Counted from the stretch's first letter, positions 17,219 through 26,383 are shown. The stretch is DNA of 64,000 nt from Streptomyces actuosus (GCF_016921115.1 NZ_JAFFZS010000002.1:410056-474055), one strand, 5' to 3'. Made by a program: numbers and translations. Notes: generated by a model from the sequence alone, not told the origin.

Positions 17219-18562
17219 GTGGGTGAGCGGGACGAGCCCGAGGTCATCGGGCGACGGGTGCAACGTCTGCGCAGCGCACGCGGACTGACGCAGCGGCAGC
17301 TGGCGGAACCGACGTACACGCCCGCCTACATCTCCACGCTGGAGGCGGGCCGGGTCCGGCCCTCCGACGCGGCGCTGCGGCACATCGCCGAGCGGCTCGG
17401 CGTCGCCTTCGAGGAGCTGGCGACCGGTCGGCCGGCCCGGCTGGTGACCGACCTGCGGCTGCGGCTGACCGAGGCGCAGCGCACCCTCGCCACCGGCGAG
17501 GCCGAGCACGCCCGGGAGCAGTACGCGGCGCTCCTGGCCGAGGCGGAGGGGTACGGGCTCGACGAGGTCCTGGCCACCGCACTGCTCGGACTGGGCGAGT
17601 GCGCCCTGGACACCGGGGACATCAGCGACGCCCGCCGCTGCTTCGAGCGGGCCGAGGAGGCTCTCGCCGGTCTGCCGCTGCCCGTCCGGGTCCCCGCGCT
17701 GCGCGGCCGGGCCGTCTCCCACTACCTCGCCGGGGAGCTGCGGTACGCGGTCTACCTCCTGGAGTCCACCCTCGACGAACTCAATCGCGGCGGCCTGCAC
17801 GACCCCGACGCCCTCCTGCTGCTCTACGCCTCTGTCATCGGCCCCTACATGGACATGGGCGCCCACGCCCGCGCGGCACAGGCCGCCGAGTTCGCGCTCG
17901 CCCTCGCGCCCCGCGTCGACGACCCCGCGCTCGTCGCCCGCATGCACCGCTCCGTCGCCCGCACCCTCCTCGCCGAGGGCCGCCTCACCGAGGCCGACGC
18001 CTCCCTCGCCAAGGCGGCCGAGCTGTACCGCCAGCTCCAGATCCGCACCGAGCTGGCCAACTGCCACTGGATGCGCGGCTACGTGTACGCGCAGGGCGGC
18101 CGGCTGGAGCGGGCGGAGCAGGAGCTGCGGGAGGCGCTCACCATGCTCACTGCCAAGCGGGCCGGCCTCTACAGCAGCCAGGTCGCCGTCGAACTGGCCG
18201 ACGTCCTGCACCGGCGCGACAGGTCCGAGGAGGCGTCCGCGCTGCTCCACGACGTCCTCGGCGACCTCTCCTCCGAACGCGGCGCCGTCCACGCCGCCGC
18301 CGCGCACCGCCTGCTCGGCATCATCGCCGAGGACGGCCGCGACTCGGAGGCCGCCGAGGAGCACTACGTGCGCGCGCTCAGCCTGCTGGAGCGGGCCGGC
18401 GCGGCCGGCGATCTCGCCGACCTGTGCCGCCTGCTGGGCGATCTGCTGCGCCGCTCCGGCCGGGTGGAGGCGGCCCTGGACGCATACCGCACCGGCCTCG
18501 GCCACCGCACCGCCCCCGGCACCACGACCCTCGGCCCGGCCCCGGCCCAGCCGCCGCTGTGA
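17219..18562 (+). CDS. XRE-type HTH regulator with TPR repeats
   Basis: A 447-aa protein. The N-terminal helix-turn-helix of the XRE class (residues ~7-60) reads VIGRRVQRLRSARGLTQRQL, then YISTLEAGRVRPSDAALRHI. It is followed by about ten helical hairpins of TPR type over residues 75-440 (e.g. LATALLGLGECALDTGD). Proteins of this build often bind small peptides or partner proteins through the TPR groove. The GTG at 17219 fits the HTH boundary and has AGGG upstream. An AT-rich dyad lies 60 bp upstream, and a 52-aa exported peptide is encoded divergently, both consistent with autoregulation and peptide control (inference). Confidence 0.88.
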   Translation: MGERDEPEVIGRRVQRLRSARGLTQRQLAEPTYTPAYISTLEAGRVRPSDAALRHIAERLGVAFEELATGRPARLVTDLRLRLTEAQRTLATGEAEHAREQYAALLAEAEGYGLDEVLATALLGLGECALDTGDISDARRCFERAEEALAGLPLPVRVPALRGRAVSHYLAGELRYAVYLLESTLDELNRGGLHDPDALLLLYASVIGPYMDMGAHARAAQAAEFALALAPRVDDPALVARMHRSVARTLLAEGRLTEADASLAKAAELYRQLQIRTELANCHWMRGYVYAQGGRLERAEQELREALTMLTAKRAGLYSSQVAVELADVLHRRDRSEEASALLHDVLGDLSSERGAVHAAAAHRLLGIIAEDGRDSEAAEEHYVRALSLLERAGAAGDLADLCRLLGDLLRRSGRVEAALDAYRTGLGHRTAPGTTTLGPAPAQPPL

Positions 18563-18754
18563 CGGCCCGGGCACCGCACCGCGGCGCCCGGACCCCTGGT
18601 CCTTCCGGCGGTAGGCCCCGCCACCCGGTCCTTCACCCGGTGCTGTACCGGCCGGAGGCAGGCCCGCCGGACAGCACCGGGCGCACCGCTGGGCGTGCCG
18701 TGGTGCGACGTCTGCCGACGGGGGCTCCCGTCGTGGTCGGTCGTGCAGTTCCCC

Positions 18755-18770
18755 GCGCCCTTCGGGGCGC
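18755..18770. terminator. Hairpin in a Streptomyces-type intergenic element
   Basis: GCGCCC TTCG GGGCGC is a perfect 6-bp stem with a UUCG-type tetraloop. Read on the minus strand, the element continues GCGGGGAACTGCACGACC, which matches from memory a sequence found between many streptomycete genes. It separates the convergent HTH-TPR and lipoprotein genes and should terminate both. Confidence 0.65.
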
Positions 18771-18800
18771 TGCGGGCCCGGCGGACTTCGCCCGACCTGC

Positions 18801-19595
18801 TCAGACGAGTACGCGCCCCTGCTTGCGGACCTCCGCCAGGCGCTGCGCGCCGAGCTGCGCCGCCGCCGCGGTGGCGTCGTCGGGAACCTCGCCCAGGGCG
18901 CCGTCGGTGACGGCGAGGGCGTCGCCGCCGACGCGGACGACGGCCACGTCCAGGGTGAGGACCGGGGCCTCGCCGGTGTCCTCGGCGACCGGGCCGGTGA
19001 CAGTGACCCGCAGGCCCTGGCGGTCGTCGCCGGCGTCCGGCAGGCGGTGGTCCAGGACCTGGACGTACTGGTCGCCGGCGCTGGTGGTGGTGGCCGTGAA
19101 CCGCGCGCACTTCTGCGGCAGGGTGCGCAACCAGGCCACGGTGCGGTCGATGTCCGCACGGGGCCGGGTGGCGACCTGGTAGTGCAGCTGGGCCCCGGTG
19201 TCGAAGTCGTCCAGGCCGATCACCGCGCGGTTCCCCCCGCCGAGGAGTTCGTCGGCGTACAGGACGTCGAGCAGGTGCTGGCACTCGGGGTTCGTCGTCC
19301 GCGCCTTCAGCAGCGTGTCCCGCCAGGTCGCCGCGCCCTGCGTGGGCCCCCACGGCTCGCCCAGGTCGGCGGCGGTGACGAGGGCGGACTGCGCCTGGGC
19401 CGCGGTCAGCGCGGAGACGGCGGGGGACGGCGGGGCGGTGGACGCCGGTGAGGCCGCCGCCGCGCCGGACTTCGAGGTCCCGGCCGCGGGCTTCCCCATC
19501 TTCAGGTAGGTGCCCGAGCAGCCGGTGGTGGCCAGGAGGAGGCCGGTACCGAGAGCGGCCGAGGCGAGGAGGACGTGGGCGCGGGGGCGGTGCAT
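18801..19595 (-). CDS. Secreted lipoprotein, PknH sensor-like fold possible
   Basis: A 264-aa protein. Signal peptide MHRPRAHVLLASAALGTGL leads to lipobox TTGC (Cys26). An Ala/Ser/Pro linker follows, then a ~190-residue globular domain (ALVTAADLGEPWGPTQGAA ... TVAWLRTLPQKCARF ... RVGGDALAVTDGALGEV). The strand/helix pattern and Cys pair recall the extracellular sensor-like domains of actinobacterial lipoproteins (PknH C-terminal type). This assignment is tentative. The ATG at 19595 has AAGGAG at 7-nt spacing. It is a single gene, convergent with the HTH-TPR regulator. Confidence 0.8.
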   Translation of the reverse strand: MHRPRAHVLLASAALGTGLLLATTGCSGTYLKMGKPAAGTSKSGAAAASPASTAPPSPAVSALTAAQAQSALVTAADLGEPWGPTQGAATWRDTLLKARTTNPECQHLLDVLYADELLGGGNRAVIGLDDFDTGAQLHYQVATRPRADIDRTVAWLRTLPQKCARFTATTTSAGDQYVQVLDHRLPDAGDDRQGLRVTVTGPVAEDTGEAPVLTLDVAVVRVGGDALAVTDGALGEVPDDATAAAAQLGAQRLAEVRKQGRVLV

Positions 19596-19937
19596 CGGGG
19601 CTCCTTGCCGGAGGAGGGGTGCGTTTCACCAGGTCAGCAGCTTGATCGTCGGGATGCCAGTGGGGTGGTCCTGTCGGGTGAGTGACACCCGGCTGCCCCT
19701 CCCCGAGCCGCGCGGCGCCGCGTCACCGCAGCGGTGCCCGCGCGGGCCGCCCGGCCACCGCGGGGGGAGGCGGGAACGGGACGAGCGGGGGAGAGGACGC
19801 GCGGGGCGAGGGCCGCCGGGTCCCTCGGCCGGTGAGGGCCGCGGCGGGCACGGACGACCGATCGGAACGCGGGCCGCGGCGCGCGGTACCGGACCGGGGC
19901 CCGGCGCATAGGGTCGGGACGACGGAAGGAGTCCGCC
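19596..19937. other. Divergent intergenic region
   Basis: 342 bp between the lipoprotein gene (minus) and the nucleoside hydrolase gene (plus). It must contain both promoters. I see no convincing coding frame, repeat or strong dyad. The only clear signal is the AAGGAG of the nucleoside hydrolase at the right end. Confidence 0.5.
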
Positions 19938-20912
19938 GTGAACGGTCATCCGCAGCCGCCCGTGCCCGTGATCATCGACTGCGACACGGGCGTCGACGAC
20001 GCTCTCGCCCTGCTGTTCGCCGTACGTCACCCCGGCATCGATCTGCGCGCGATCACCTGCGTGGCCGGGAACACGGACGTCGACGGGGTGGTCCGCAACA
20101 CCCTCACCGTGCTGGAGCAGGCGGGGGCGCCCGACATCCCCGTGGCCCGGGGCGCCGAGCGCCCGCTGGTCGAGCCCGCCCGCTCGGCCCGGCACGTGCA
20201 CGGCGGCGACGGCATGGGCGACCTCGGCCTGCCCGCGCCCACCCGCACCCCCGCCGACGTCGACGCGGTGACGCTGCTGCGCCGCGAGATCCTCGCCTCG
20301 CCGCGCCCGGTGACGCTGGTCCCCACGGCCCCGCTCACCAACATCGCCCTGCTGCTGCGCACGCACCCGGAGGTCACCGGCAACATCGAGCGGATCGTGT
20401 TCATGGGTGGCGCGGTGGAGATCGGGAACGCCACCCCGGTCGCCGAGTTCAACGTCTGGCACGACCCGGAGGCCGCGGCGATCCTGCTCACGGCCGGCGT
20501 TCCGATCACGATGTACGGCCTGGACGTGTTCCGCCGGGTCGTGGTGCCCGGCCCGCTCGTGCGGCGGCTGCGTGCCGACCCCGACGCGGGCACCCGCCTG
20601 GCCGGCGAGCTCCTCGCCCACCGGCCGTCGGCCCCGGACGGCGATCCCGGCGACTCGGAGGCCGGCGGACTCGGCGACGCGGGCGCGATCTGCACGGTCG
20701 CCGACCCGGCCGGCCTCACCACCCGCCTCCTTCCCGTCGAGGTCGCCCTGGCCCCGGGCCCCACGCGGGGGCAGACGATCGTCGACCGCCGGGCCCGTCC
20801 GGGCGAGTCCGAGATCCACGGCGAGGACCGCGAGACCGCGCTGGTGGACGTGGCGCTCGACGTGGACGTGAGCCGTTTCGTCAAGCTGTACCTGTCGACG
20901 GTCGGGCGGTAG
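19938..20912 (+). CDS. Nucleoside hydrolase family protein
   Basis: A 324-aa member of the inosine-uridine nucleoside N-ribohydrolase family, which splits ribonucleosides into base and ribose for salvage. The calcium/ribose-binding N-terminal motif is DCDTGVDDALA (residues 14-24). VPTAPLTNIA, MGGAVEIGNATPVAEFNVW and the DPEAA element follow. The segment aligned with the usual catalytic (V/T)HDPLA histidine reads LGDAGAICTVADP, so that His is replaced, a variation that may alter specificity. The GTG at 19938 has AAGGAG at 7-nt spacing. It stands alone, with no transporter or base-salvage genes adjacent. Confidence 0.92.
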   Translation: MNGHPQPPVPVIIDCDTGVDDALALLFAVRHPGIDLRAITCVAGNTDVDGVVRNTLTVLEQAGAPDIPVARGAERPLVEPARSARHVHGGDGMGDLGLPAPTRTPADVDAVTLLRREILASPRPVTLVPTAPLTNIALLLRTHPEVTGNIERIVFMGGAVEIGNATPVAEFNVWHDPEAAAILLTAGVPITMYGLDVFRRVVVPGPLVRRLRADPDAGTRLAGELLAHRPSAPDGDPGDSEAGGLGDAGAICTVADPAGLTTRLLPVEVALAPGPTRGQTIVDRRARPGESEIHGEDRETALVDVALDVDVSRFVKLYLSTVGR

Positions 20913-20949
20913 GCCCCCGGGCCCCCAGCCCGGGCCCCGGATGTCGGCC

Positions 20950-21190
20950 CCGGTGCCGGGTGCGGCCCGGCGGAGCGGACGACCCACTGCCGCTCCGCCC
21001 TCGCCACGTGCCGGTACGTGACGGCGGCGGCCCGCACCTCCACGGACGGGCCGACGACGAGGTGGCCGGCGCCGTCCGGGAGAAGCCGGCGATCCACTCC
21101 GTGACGGCGTCGCGCAGGGTCCTGCCCGTCGTGCGGAACTCCGACCAGTCCCGTCGTGCCGAGCCCAGCGGCACCGGACACGGGCAGGAA
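20950..21190 (-). pseudogene. Possible frameshifted remnant of a small protein gene
   Basis: On the minus strand two adjacent frames look protein-like in succession: DWSEFRTTGRTLRDAVTEW (about 21147-21090), then after a frame change near 21075 GHLVVGPSVEVRAAAVTYRH and ARAERQWVVRSAG. Both have GC-rich third positions. Neither frame alone makes a sensible protein. This suggests a small gene broken by a one- or two-base indel. No family recognised, and a sequencing error or chance frames are possible. Confidence 0.35.
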
Positions 21191-21372
21191 ACCCCACAAG
21201 TGAGGGACGGGCGGGCAGACCCGCACCACGGTGACGCGGGGGACACATCCACTGGATGGCGGACAACCCGGCGGCGCCCCGGCGAGGTTGGCGAAACATT
21301 GACCGTTCCCCGGCCGAATCCGGACCGTTTCCCGGGAGAGTCGATACGAGCCCCCGCCCTACATTCGGCCGC

Positions 21373-22092
21373 ATGTTCCCGCAGCCCCCACCGTCCCGGC
21401 GGTCCCCCCGCTCCCCGCATGTCCCGGCCTCGGACCTGCCCGTCCTGCCGTACCGCAAGCCGACCAGGGGCCGCGACTACTGGGTGCTGGACGACGTCCT
21501 GCCCGACGTGGACGCCGTACGGCAGCGCTGCCTGGCCAAGGACGAGGACGACTGGGTCAAGGGGTATCCCCACACCGCGGAGACCTGGCCGGGGCTGCGC
21601 ACCATGCCGGGCCTGGAGTCCGGCGAACTCGCGCGCGTGGAGCGGCTGGTGAGGAAGGCGACCGGGGCGAAGGAGCTGTGGGTGCAGCAGGCGCCCGGCG
21701 GCGGCACCCTCAACCACAACTGCATCCAGGTCGTCGGCGAGGGCGAGAGCGAGCCCCGCCCGCACACCGACTCGCGCGCCCTGTGCCGGTACGCGGCCGT
21801 GCTCTACCTCAACCCCGACGTCCCGAAGGGCTGCGGCACCAGCTTCTACCGGCAGTCCCTGCCGGGCGGCCGACTCGGCGGCAACGTCGTACAGGCCCCC
21901 CACACCAACCTCGTCGAGGCCCTCGGGACGCGGTTCGTCGCGCCCGACGCCTTCGAGGAGGACGTGAACGTCCCCCACCGGTACAACCGCCTCCTGCTCT
22001 ACCACGCCAACCTCGTGCACAGCGCGACCGGTTACACCGGCCGCACGCTGGCGGAGAAGAGGATGACCGCGGTCTTCTTCTGGATGGCGTGA
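21373..22092 (+). CDS. DUF6445-type 2-oxoglutarate/iron oxygenase-like protein
   Basis: A 239-aa protein. The middle shows an oxygenase-like jelly roll: GTLNHNCIQVV, then PHTDSRALCRYAAVLYLN (His...Asp metal ligands), then a distal YHANLVHSATGY histidine followed by EKRMTAVFFWMA (arginine for co-substrate). This matches proteins annotated DUF6445 and prolyl-hydroxylase-like folds. The N-terminus (WVLDDVLPDVDAVRQR) resembles the helix found before such domains. The substrate is unknown. ATG 21373 is the best start; in-frame sequence upstream is not protein-like. It converges on phoD. Confidence 0.75.
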   Translation: MFPQPPPSRRSPRSPHVPASDLPVLPYRKPTRGRDYWVLDDVLPDVDAVRQRCLAKDEDDWVKGYPHTAETWPGLRTMPGLESGELARVERLVRKATGAKELWVQQAPGGGTLNHNCIQVVGEGESEPRPHTDSRALCRYAAVLYLNPDVPKGCGTSFYRQSLPGGRLGGNVVQAPHTNLVEALGTRFVAPDAFEEDVNVPHRYNRLLLYHANLVHSATGYTGRTLAEKRMTAVFFWMA

Positions 22093-22266
22093 CCCGGGCC
22101 GGGGCCTCGGCCCTGCGGATGCCGCCCGCCGGCCCGCCCGTTCCGCCGGCGCGCCCGCGCGCCTCGGTGTCCGGGCCGCCCCGTGTCCCGGCCCGGCCCG
22201 GCCCGTGCGGTCCGCCGACCCGGCCGCGGCGGCACGGAATGCGGCCCCGACGAGGGGGCCCACTCG

Positions 22267-23934
22267 TCAGGCGGGCTTCAGGCCCGGCTCGCCCACCTCG
22301 GTCACGAAGGACGCGGCCGTGGCGAGCGGTGCGCCGGGCCGCGTGACGGCGGAGACGGTGCGGAAGGCGGCCCGGGCCGCGTCGTGCCCCAGGTCGACGC
22401 GTACGTAGCCGCGCTTGCCGTTGTAGAACTTCATGTGGGGGTTGGCGGTCATGAGCGTGTCCCAGTTGTCGGGCCGCACGCTGCCGTCCCGGCCGCTGGC
22501 GATGGACGTGCAGGTCAGCTCTGTGCCGACGGTCCTGGAACGGGGGTCGTCGAAGTTCTCCTTGAGGTCGAAGGCGTAGCCGACGTGCACGTCCCCGGAC
22601 AGCACCAGCCAGTTGGCGAGGCCCGCGGACCGCGCCGCGTCCATCACCCGGCGGCGGGAGGCGGGGTAGCCGTCCCAGGCGTCCATGGAGACCGTGGAGA
22701 CGGCGTCGAGGTTGAACCGGCGCTGGGCGAAGCAGACCTGTTGCGGCATCACGTTCCACAGGGCCTTCGACGACCGCCATCCGTCGATCAGCCACCGCTC
22801 CTGGGCGTCGCCGGTCATCGTGCGGGAGGGGTCGGTGCTCTCGGCGCCGGGCACGTGCGGCCGGTCGCCGTAGGCCTGGTCGGAGCGGTACTGCCGGGTG
22901 TCGAGGATGTCGAACTGGGCGAGGGATCCCCAGCTCAGGCGCCGGTAGAGCCGGGCGTCCGGGCTGCTCGGCAACTGGGAGGCGCGCAGGGGCTGGTTCT
23001 CCCAGAAGGCACGGTAGGCCGCGGCGCGCCGCACGAGGAACTGCTCGGGCGGGTCGCCGTTCTCGTCGACGGTGCCGGCGTAGTTGTTCTCCGTCTCATG
23101 GTCGTCCCAGGCGACGACGAACGGGTGCGCGGCGTGGACCGCCCGCAGGTCCGCGTCGCTCTTGTACAGGGCGTAGCGCATGCGGTAGTCGGCCAGCGTG
23201 GTGGCCTCGCGGTCGAACACCGCCGGTAGCCGCCGGTCGGTGTAGCCGCGGGCCCCGCCGGTCGCGTCGACGGCGTATTCGTACAGGTAGTCGCCCAGGT
23301 GGAGGACCATGTCCACGTCCTCCTGGGCGAGATGCCGGTGGGCGGTGTAGTAGCCGTCGCTGTAGCGCTGGCAGGCGACTGAGGCGAGGCTGAGCCCGGG
23401 GGTGGCGGCGCCCGCGGCGGGCGCGGTGCGGGTGCGGCCCGTCTCGCTGATCCAGGAACCGACGCGGAAGCGGTAGTGGAAGACGGTCGCCGGGGGGAGG
23501 CCCCGGACGTCGACGTGCACGCTGTGCCCGTACTCCGGGAAGGCGGTGGCGGTGCCGGACCGCACGACGGAGAGGAAGCGCTCGTCCAGCGAGAGTTCCC
23601 ACCGCACCGGAACGCGTTTCTCGCCGAGGCCGCCGTCCGCCTCGAAGGGGGCGGGGGCCAGCCGCGTCCACAGCAGGACCGAGTCCGGAAGCGGGTCGCC
23701 GGACGCCACGCCGAGGGTGAACGGGTCCTCGGTGATCCGGCGCGTCCGCGACACGGGTGCGGCCATGGCGCCCTGCGCGGGCAGGTTGGTGGCGAAGGCG
23801 AGGGCCGCGGCCGCCGCGGTGAGGGTCAGGAATCTACGGCGGCCGACGTGCGGGGCGGCGGCACGCAGCACCGCGTCGTGCGGGGAGGGGTGTCGCGGCT
23901 CGGTCGGTGCGGTGTGGTGGCCCGTGCGCGCCAT
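22267..23934 (-). CDS. phoD: Tat-secreted alkaline phosphatase PhoD
   Basis: A 555-aa phosphatase exported folded by the Tat pathway. The signal peptide contains GRRRFLTLTAAAAALAFA with the twin-arginine motif. The mature protein has a beta-sandwich N-terminal domain (DPFTLGVASGDPLPDSVLLW). The metallophosphatase core includes ASVACQRYSDGYY (metal-ligand Cys), HLGDYLYEY, WDDHETENNY and SGDVHVGYAFD. PhoD enzymes use Fe and Ca to hydrolyse phosphomono- and diesters outside the cell. The ATG has AGAGGA at about 7 nt. No clear PHO-box direct repeat was found in the 70 bp upstream, which is unusual for this family. Confidence 0.95.
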   Translation of the reverse strand: MARTGHHTAPTEPRHPSPHDAVLRAAAPHVGRRRFLTLTAAAAALAFATNLPAQGAMAAPVSRTRRITEDPFTLGVASGDPLPDSVLLWTRLAPAPFEADGGLGEKRVPVRWELSLDERFLSVVRSGTATAFPEYGHSVHVDVRGLPPATVFHYRFRVGSWISETGRTRTAPAAGAATPGLSLASVACQRYSDGYYTAHRHLAQEDVDMVLHLGDYLYEYAVDATGGARGYTDRRLPAVFDREATTLADYRMRYALYKSDADLRAVHAAHPFVVAWDDHETENNYAGTVDENGDPPEQFLVRRAAAYRAFWENQPLRASQLPSSPDARLYRRLSWGSLAQFDILDTRQYRSDQAYGDRPHVPGAESTDPSRTMTGDAQERWLIDGWRSSKALWNVMPQQVCFAQRRFNLDAVSTVSMDAWDGYPASRRRVMDAARSAGLANWLVLSGDVHVGYAFDLKENFDDPRSRTVGTELTCTSIASGRDGSVRPDNWDTLMTANPHMKFYNGKRGYVRVDLGHDAARAAFRTVSAVTRPGAPLATAASFVTEVGEPGLKPA

Positions 23935-24247
23935 CTGACGTCCTCTCGATCAGCGGGGAGCGGCCACGCATACTAATCAGGCAAAAGGCCATCAAGTGGG
24001 GCGACTTGCCGCTGCGGTCACACGGGAGGGCGCGGTGGTTCCAGAGCCGCCGCCGGTTCGTCGCCCGGGTGCGGGCGGCCCCGGCCCCGCCACCGACGGC
24101 GGCTCGGGGCGGGGGCGGGCGGGCCGGTGCCGGGCCCGCCGGCATCGCGGACCGCCCACCGGATCGGCGGGAGCGCGGGGGCGTGCCCTCGGCGGGGAGC
24201 GGCGGGCGTCCGGGGTGCGGCCGGGGCGGCGGACGCAGGGCGCGTGC
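23935..24247. other. Intergenic region upstream of phoD
   Basis: 313 bp upstream of phoD. The first ~60 bp are AT-richer (actaatcaggcaaaaggcc) and probably hold its promoter. The rest is very GC-rich with no convincing gene. Confidence 0.5.
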
Positions 24248-24451
24248 ATGAGCCCGGGGGGCGACCCTGCGGGCATCGCGGCCCTGGCCCGGCACCGTGC
24301 CGCGACGGCACGCGAGCGGGCGGGCCGGGCCGAGGCGGTGGCCCGGACCCGGGGGAAGGTCGCCCTGCGCACCGGGAGTGACGTCCGCCGCCGGCTGGCC
24401 GGCGGGCACCGCCGGATCGCCGCCGTCCAGATCTCCTCGGGCCGGGGGTGA
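24248..24451 (+). CDS. Possible small basic helical protein
   Basis: A 67-residue frame from ATG 24248 (MSPGGDPAGIAALARHRAA ... RRIAAVQIS) is rich in Ala and Arg and predicted helical by composition. It has no strong ribosome-binding site. It converges on the LuxR-type gene. No family recognised, and it may be non-coding. Confidence 0.35.
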   Translation: MSPGGDPAGIAALARHRAATARERAGRAEAVARTRGKVALRTGSDVRRRLAGGHRRIAAVQISSGRG

Positions 24452-24493
24452 GCGCCGTGGTGCAGATGCCGGGCGGGCTGTTCCGGCCGGGGC

Positions 24494-24727
24494 TCAGAGG
24501 CCCAGGGCGACGGCGACGCGCGTCAGCTCGGCGGTGCTGGTGATGTCGAGCTTGGCCCGGATGCGGCGCAGGTAGGTGTCGACGGTGTGCTGGGAGAGCC
24601 CCATGTGGCGGGCGGTCTGGACGTAGGTGCGCCCGGCGGCGATGTGCCGCAGCGTCTCCCGTTCGCGGGGCGCGAGCGCGGCCACGGGGCCGGTGGTCCG
24701 CGGAGCGGGGGTGAGGAGGGGGCGCAT
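24494..24727 (-). CDS. Stand-alone LuxR-type HTH regulator
   Basis: A 77-aa protein consisting almost entirely of a LuxR/GerE DNA-binding domain: LAPRERETLRHIAAGRTYVQ, then GLSQHTVDTYLRRIRAKL. It lacks any receiver or ligand-binding domain. The ATG at 24727 has GGAGG five bases upstream, so the short form is real rather than truncated. Small LuxR-HTH proteins occur in streptomycetes as regulators or as competitors of full-length NarL/LuxR proteins. Its target is unknown. Confidence 0.85.
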   Translation of the reverse strand: MRPLLTPAPRTTGPVAALAPRERETLRHIAAGRTYVQTARHMGLSQHTVDTYLRRIRAKLDITSTAELTRVAVALGL

Positions 24728-25281
24728 GAGGGCCTCCGGCGGGGGGCGAGGCGGCGGGAGCTGACCGTTTCGAGTGCTTTGCTCTCGTATGAACAGCCTC
24801 GGCGCCCCGCTTCATGACGGCGTCCTCCGACTGCCACAGGCGCGTCACAGGAAACCCGGACGGGTGTGGGTGCCCCCGGGCCCGAGCGGCTCTGCCGGAC
24901 GTCCGAGGCTCACTCGGAGGGCTCTCCCCGATGGCCGATGCGCACCCGAACGGCACCCCCGGCGTCCGAGGTGCACCCGAACGGCCCCCCTCGGGTGCCG
25001 TGGACGTGCCGCGTGTGCAGCGCGCCGCACGCGGCGGTACGGGTCGGCGCGGCCGGGGCTCGGGGTCCTCGGGGGTGTGCGGCAAGGAGAGCCCCCTGGC
25101 CTGCGGCTCCGGTGCCGGGCGGGGTCTCCCGTCGCGCCGGCGGGTCCGCGGACACCCCCGCGGGGGTCCGTGGGGGTGCCGGCGCGCTCCGGGGGTGCGG
25201 GACCACCGGACGGTGAGCGCCGGGGGCACGTGACGGCGTGGTGCAGTGAGCTCGGGCCGAACCGCACATACCGTGCAGAAT
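24728..25281. other. Long intergenic region, no gene supported
   Basis: 554 bp between the LuxR-HTH gene (minus) and the beta-helix gene (plus). It contains a 15-base direct repeat (cacccgaacggcacccc at ~24944 and a variant near 24977) and several G-runs. Frames across it have amino-acid compositions typical of chance GC-rich reading. The promoters of both divergent genes must lie here. Confidence 0.5.
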
Positions 25282-26370
25282 ATGACGAAGCGACTAATCG
25301 CCTACCTTGCCTGCCTCGCGGCGCTGCTCGTCGCCGGTCTCGGTGCCGCCGCCCCCGCGAGCGCCCGGCCCCCGGTCCGCCCCGGCCATCAGGTCCCCTC
25401 GATCCACCTGGTCCGCCCGGGGCAGTCCATCCAGGACGCCGTGGACGCCGCAGCGGAGGGCGACACCGTCCTGCTGCTCCCCGGCACCTACCGGGAGAGC
25501 GTCAAGGTGACCACCCCCGGTCTCACCCTGCGGGGCATCGGCCGCCGCACCGTGATCACGCCGGGCACGGCGAAGGCCCCCGGCAGCTGCGCCGCGCGCG
25601 GCAACGGGATCTGCGTGATGGGCGCCAAGGACCGCGACGTCCGGGGCGTCACCGTCGCCGACCTGACGGTCACCGGCTTCCCCGGGAGCGGGGTGTTCGC
25701 CATGGCGACCGACCGCCTGACCGTGCGGAACACGACCGCCGCGAGGAACGGCGTCTGGGGCATCGCCCTGGAGCACTCCGTCCGCGCCACCCTCCGCGAC
25801 AACACCGCCCGGGACAACGGCGACGCCGGCCTGTTCCTGGCGAACACCGTCAAGTCCGAGGAAGGCGCCGAGGACACCCGCGGCACGGTGGTCGAGCGCA
25901 ACCGTCTGGAGGGCAACCGCATCGGCGTCACCGTCCGGCGGTTGCGGAACGTCACCGTCGCGGGCAACCACATCACCGCCAACTGCGCCGGGATGTTCGT
26001 CGTCGGCGACGAGAACACCCCCAAAGCCGGCGACATCACCGTCCGCGGCAACCACATCGTGCGGAACAACAAGTCCTGCCCCAGAACCGACCGGCTGCCC
26101 GCCCTCCAGGGCACCGGCGTCGTCCTCACCGGTGCCGAGCAGACCCTGATCACCCGCAACGAGATCCGCGACAACGCCGGCACCTCCCCGCTGTCCGGCG
26201 GCATCGTCCTGTTCAAGAGCTTCGTGGGTGCCACCAACGACGACAACCGCGTCATCGGCAACAGGCTCGCCGGCAACGTGCCTGCCGACCTGGTCGACAC
26301 CGACCCCGGCCGGAGCAACACCTTCGAGGACAACACCTGCAAGGCCTCCCTGCCCGCAGGACTGTGCTGA
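25282..26370 (+). CDS. Secreted right-handed parallel beta-helix protein
   Basis: A 362-aa protein. Sec signal peptide MTKRLIAYLACLAALLVAG ends ASA. The mature protein begins with the DUF1565/pectate-lyase-like entry strand VRPGQSIQDAVDAAAEGDT and VLLLPGTYRESV. It continues with ~10 coils of NosD-type repeats (e.g. NTTAARNGVWGIALE, RDNTARDNGDAGLFL, GNHITANCAGMFV). Such proteins bind or cleave polysaccharides, and no catalytic residues are evident. ATG 25282 fits the signal peptide but lacks a ribosome-binding site, and GTG 25246 is an alternative. The methyltransferase gene follows 13 bases after its stop, so the pair is probably one operon. Confidence 0.85.
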   Translation: MTKRLIAYLACLAALLVAGLGAAAPASARPPVRPGHQVPSIHLVRPGQSIQDAVDAAAEGDTVLLLPGTYRESVKVTTPGLTLRGIGRRTVITPGTAKAPGSCAARGNGICVMGAKDRDVRGVTVADLTVTGFPGSGVFAMATDRLTVRNTTAARNGVWGIALEHSVRATLRDNTARDNGDAGLFLANTVKSEEGAEDTRGTVVERNRLEGNRIGVTVRRLRNVTVAGNHITANCAGMFVVGDENTPKAGDITVRGNHIVRNNKSCPRTDRLPALQGTGVVLTGAEQTLITRNEIRDNAGTSPLSGGIVLFKSFVGATNDDNRVIGNRLAGNVPADLVDTDPGRSNTFEDNTCKASLPAGLC

Positions 26371-26383
26371 GGAAGGACGGGAC

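Noticed and set aside
23935..24010. PHO box upstream of phoD
   Set aside because: No GTTCACC-type direct repeats could be found in either orientation.
24814..25233. Plus-strand open frame of 139 codons
   Set aside because: No ribosome-binding site, Gly/Arg/Pro-rich composition, and several equally long frames overlap it.
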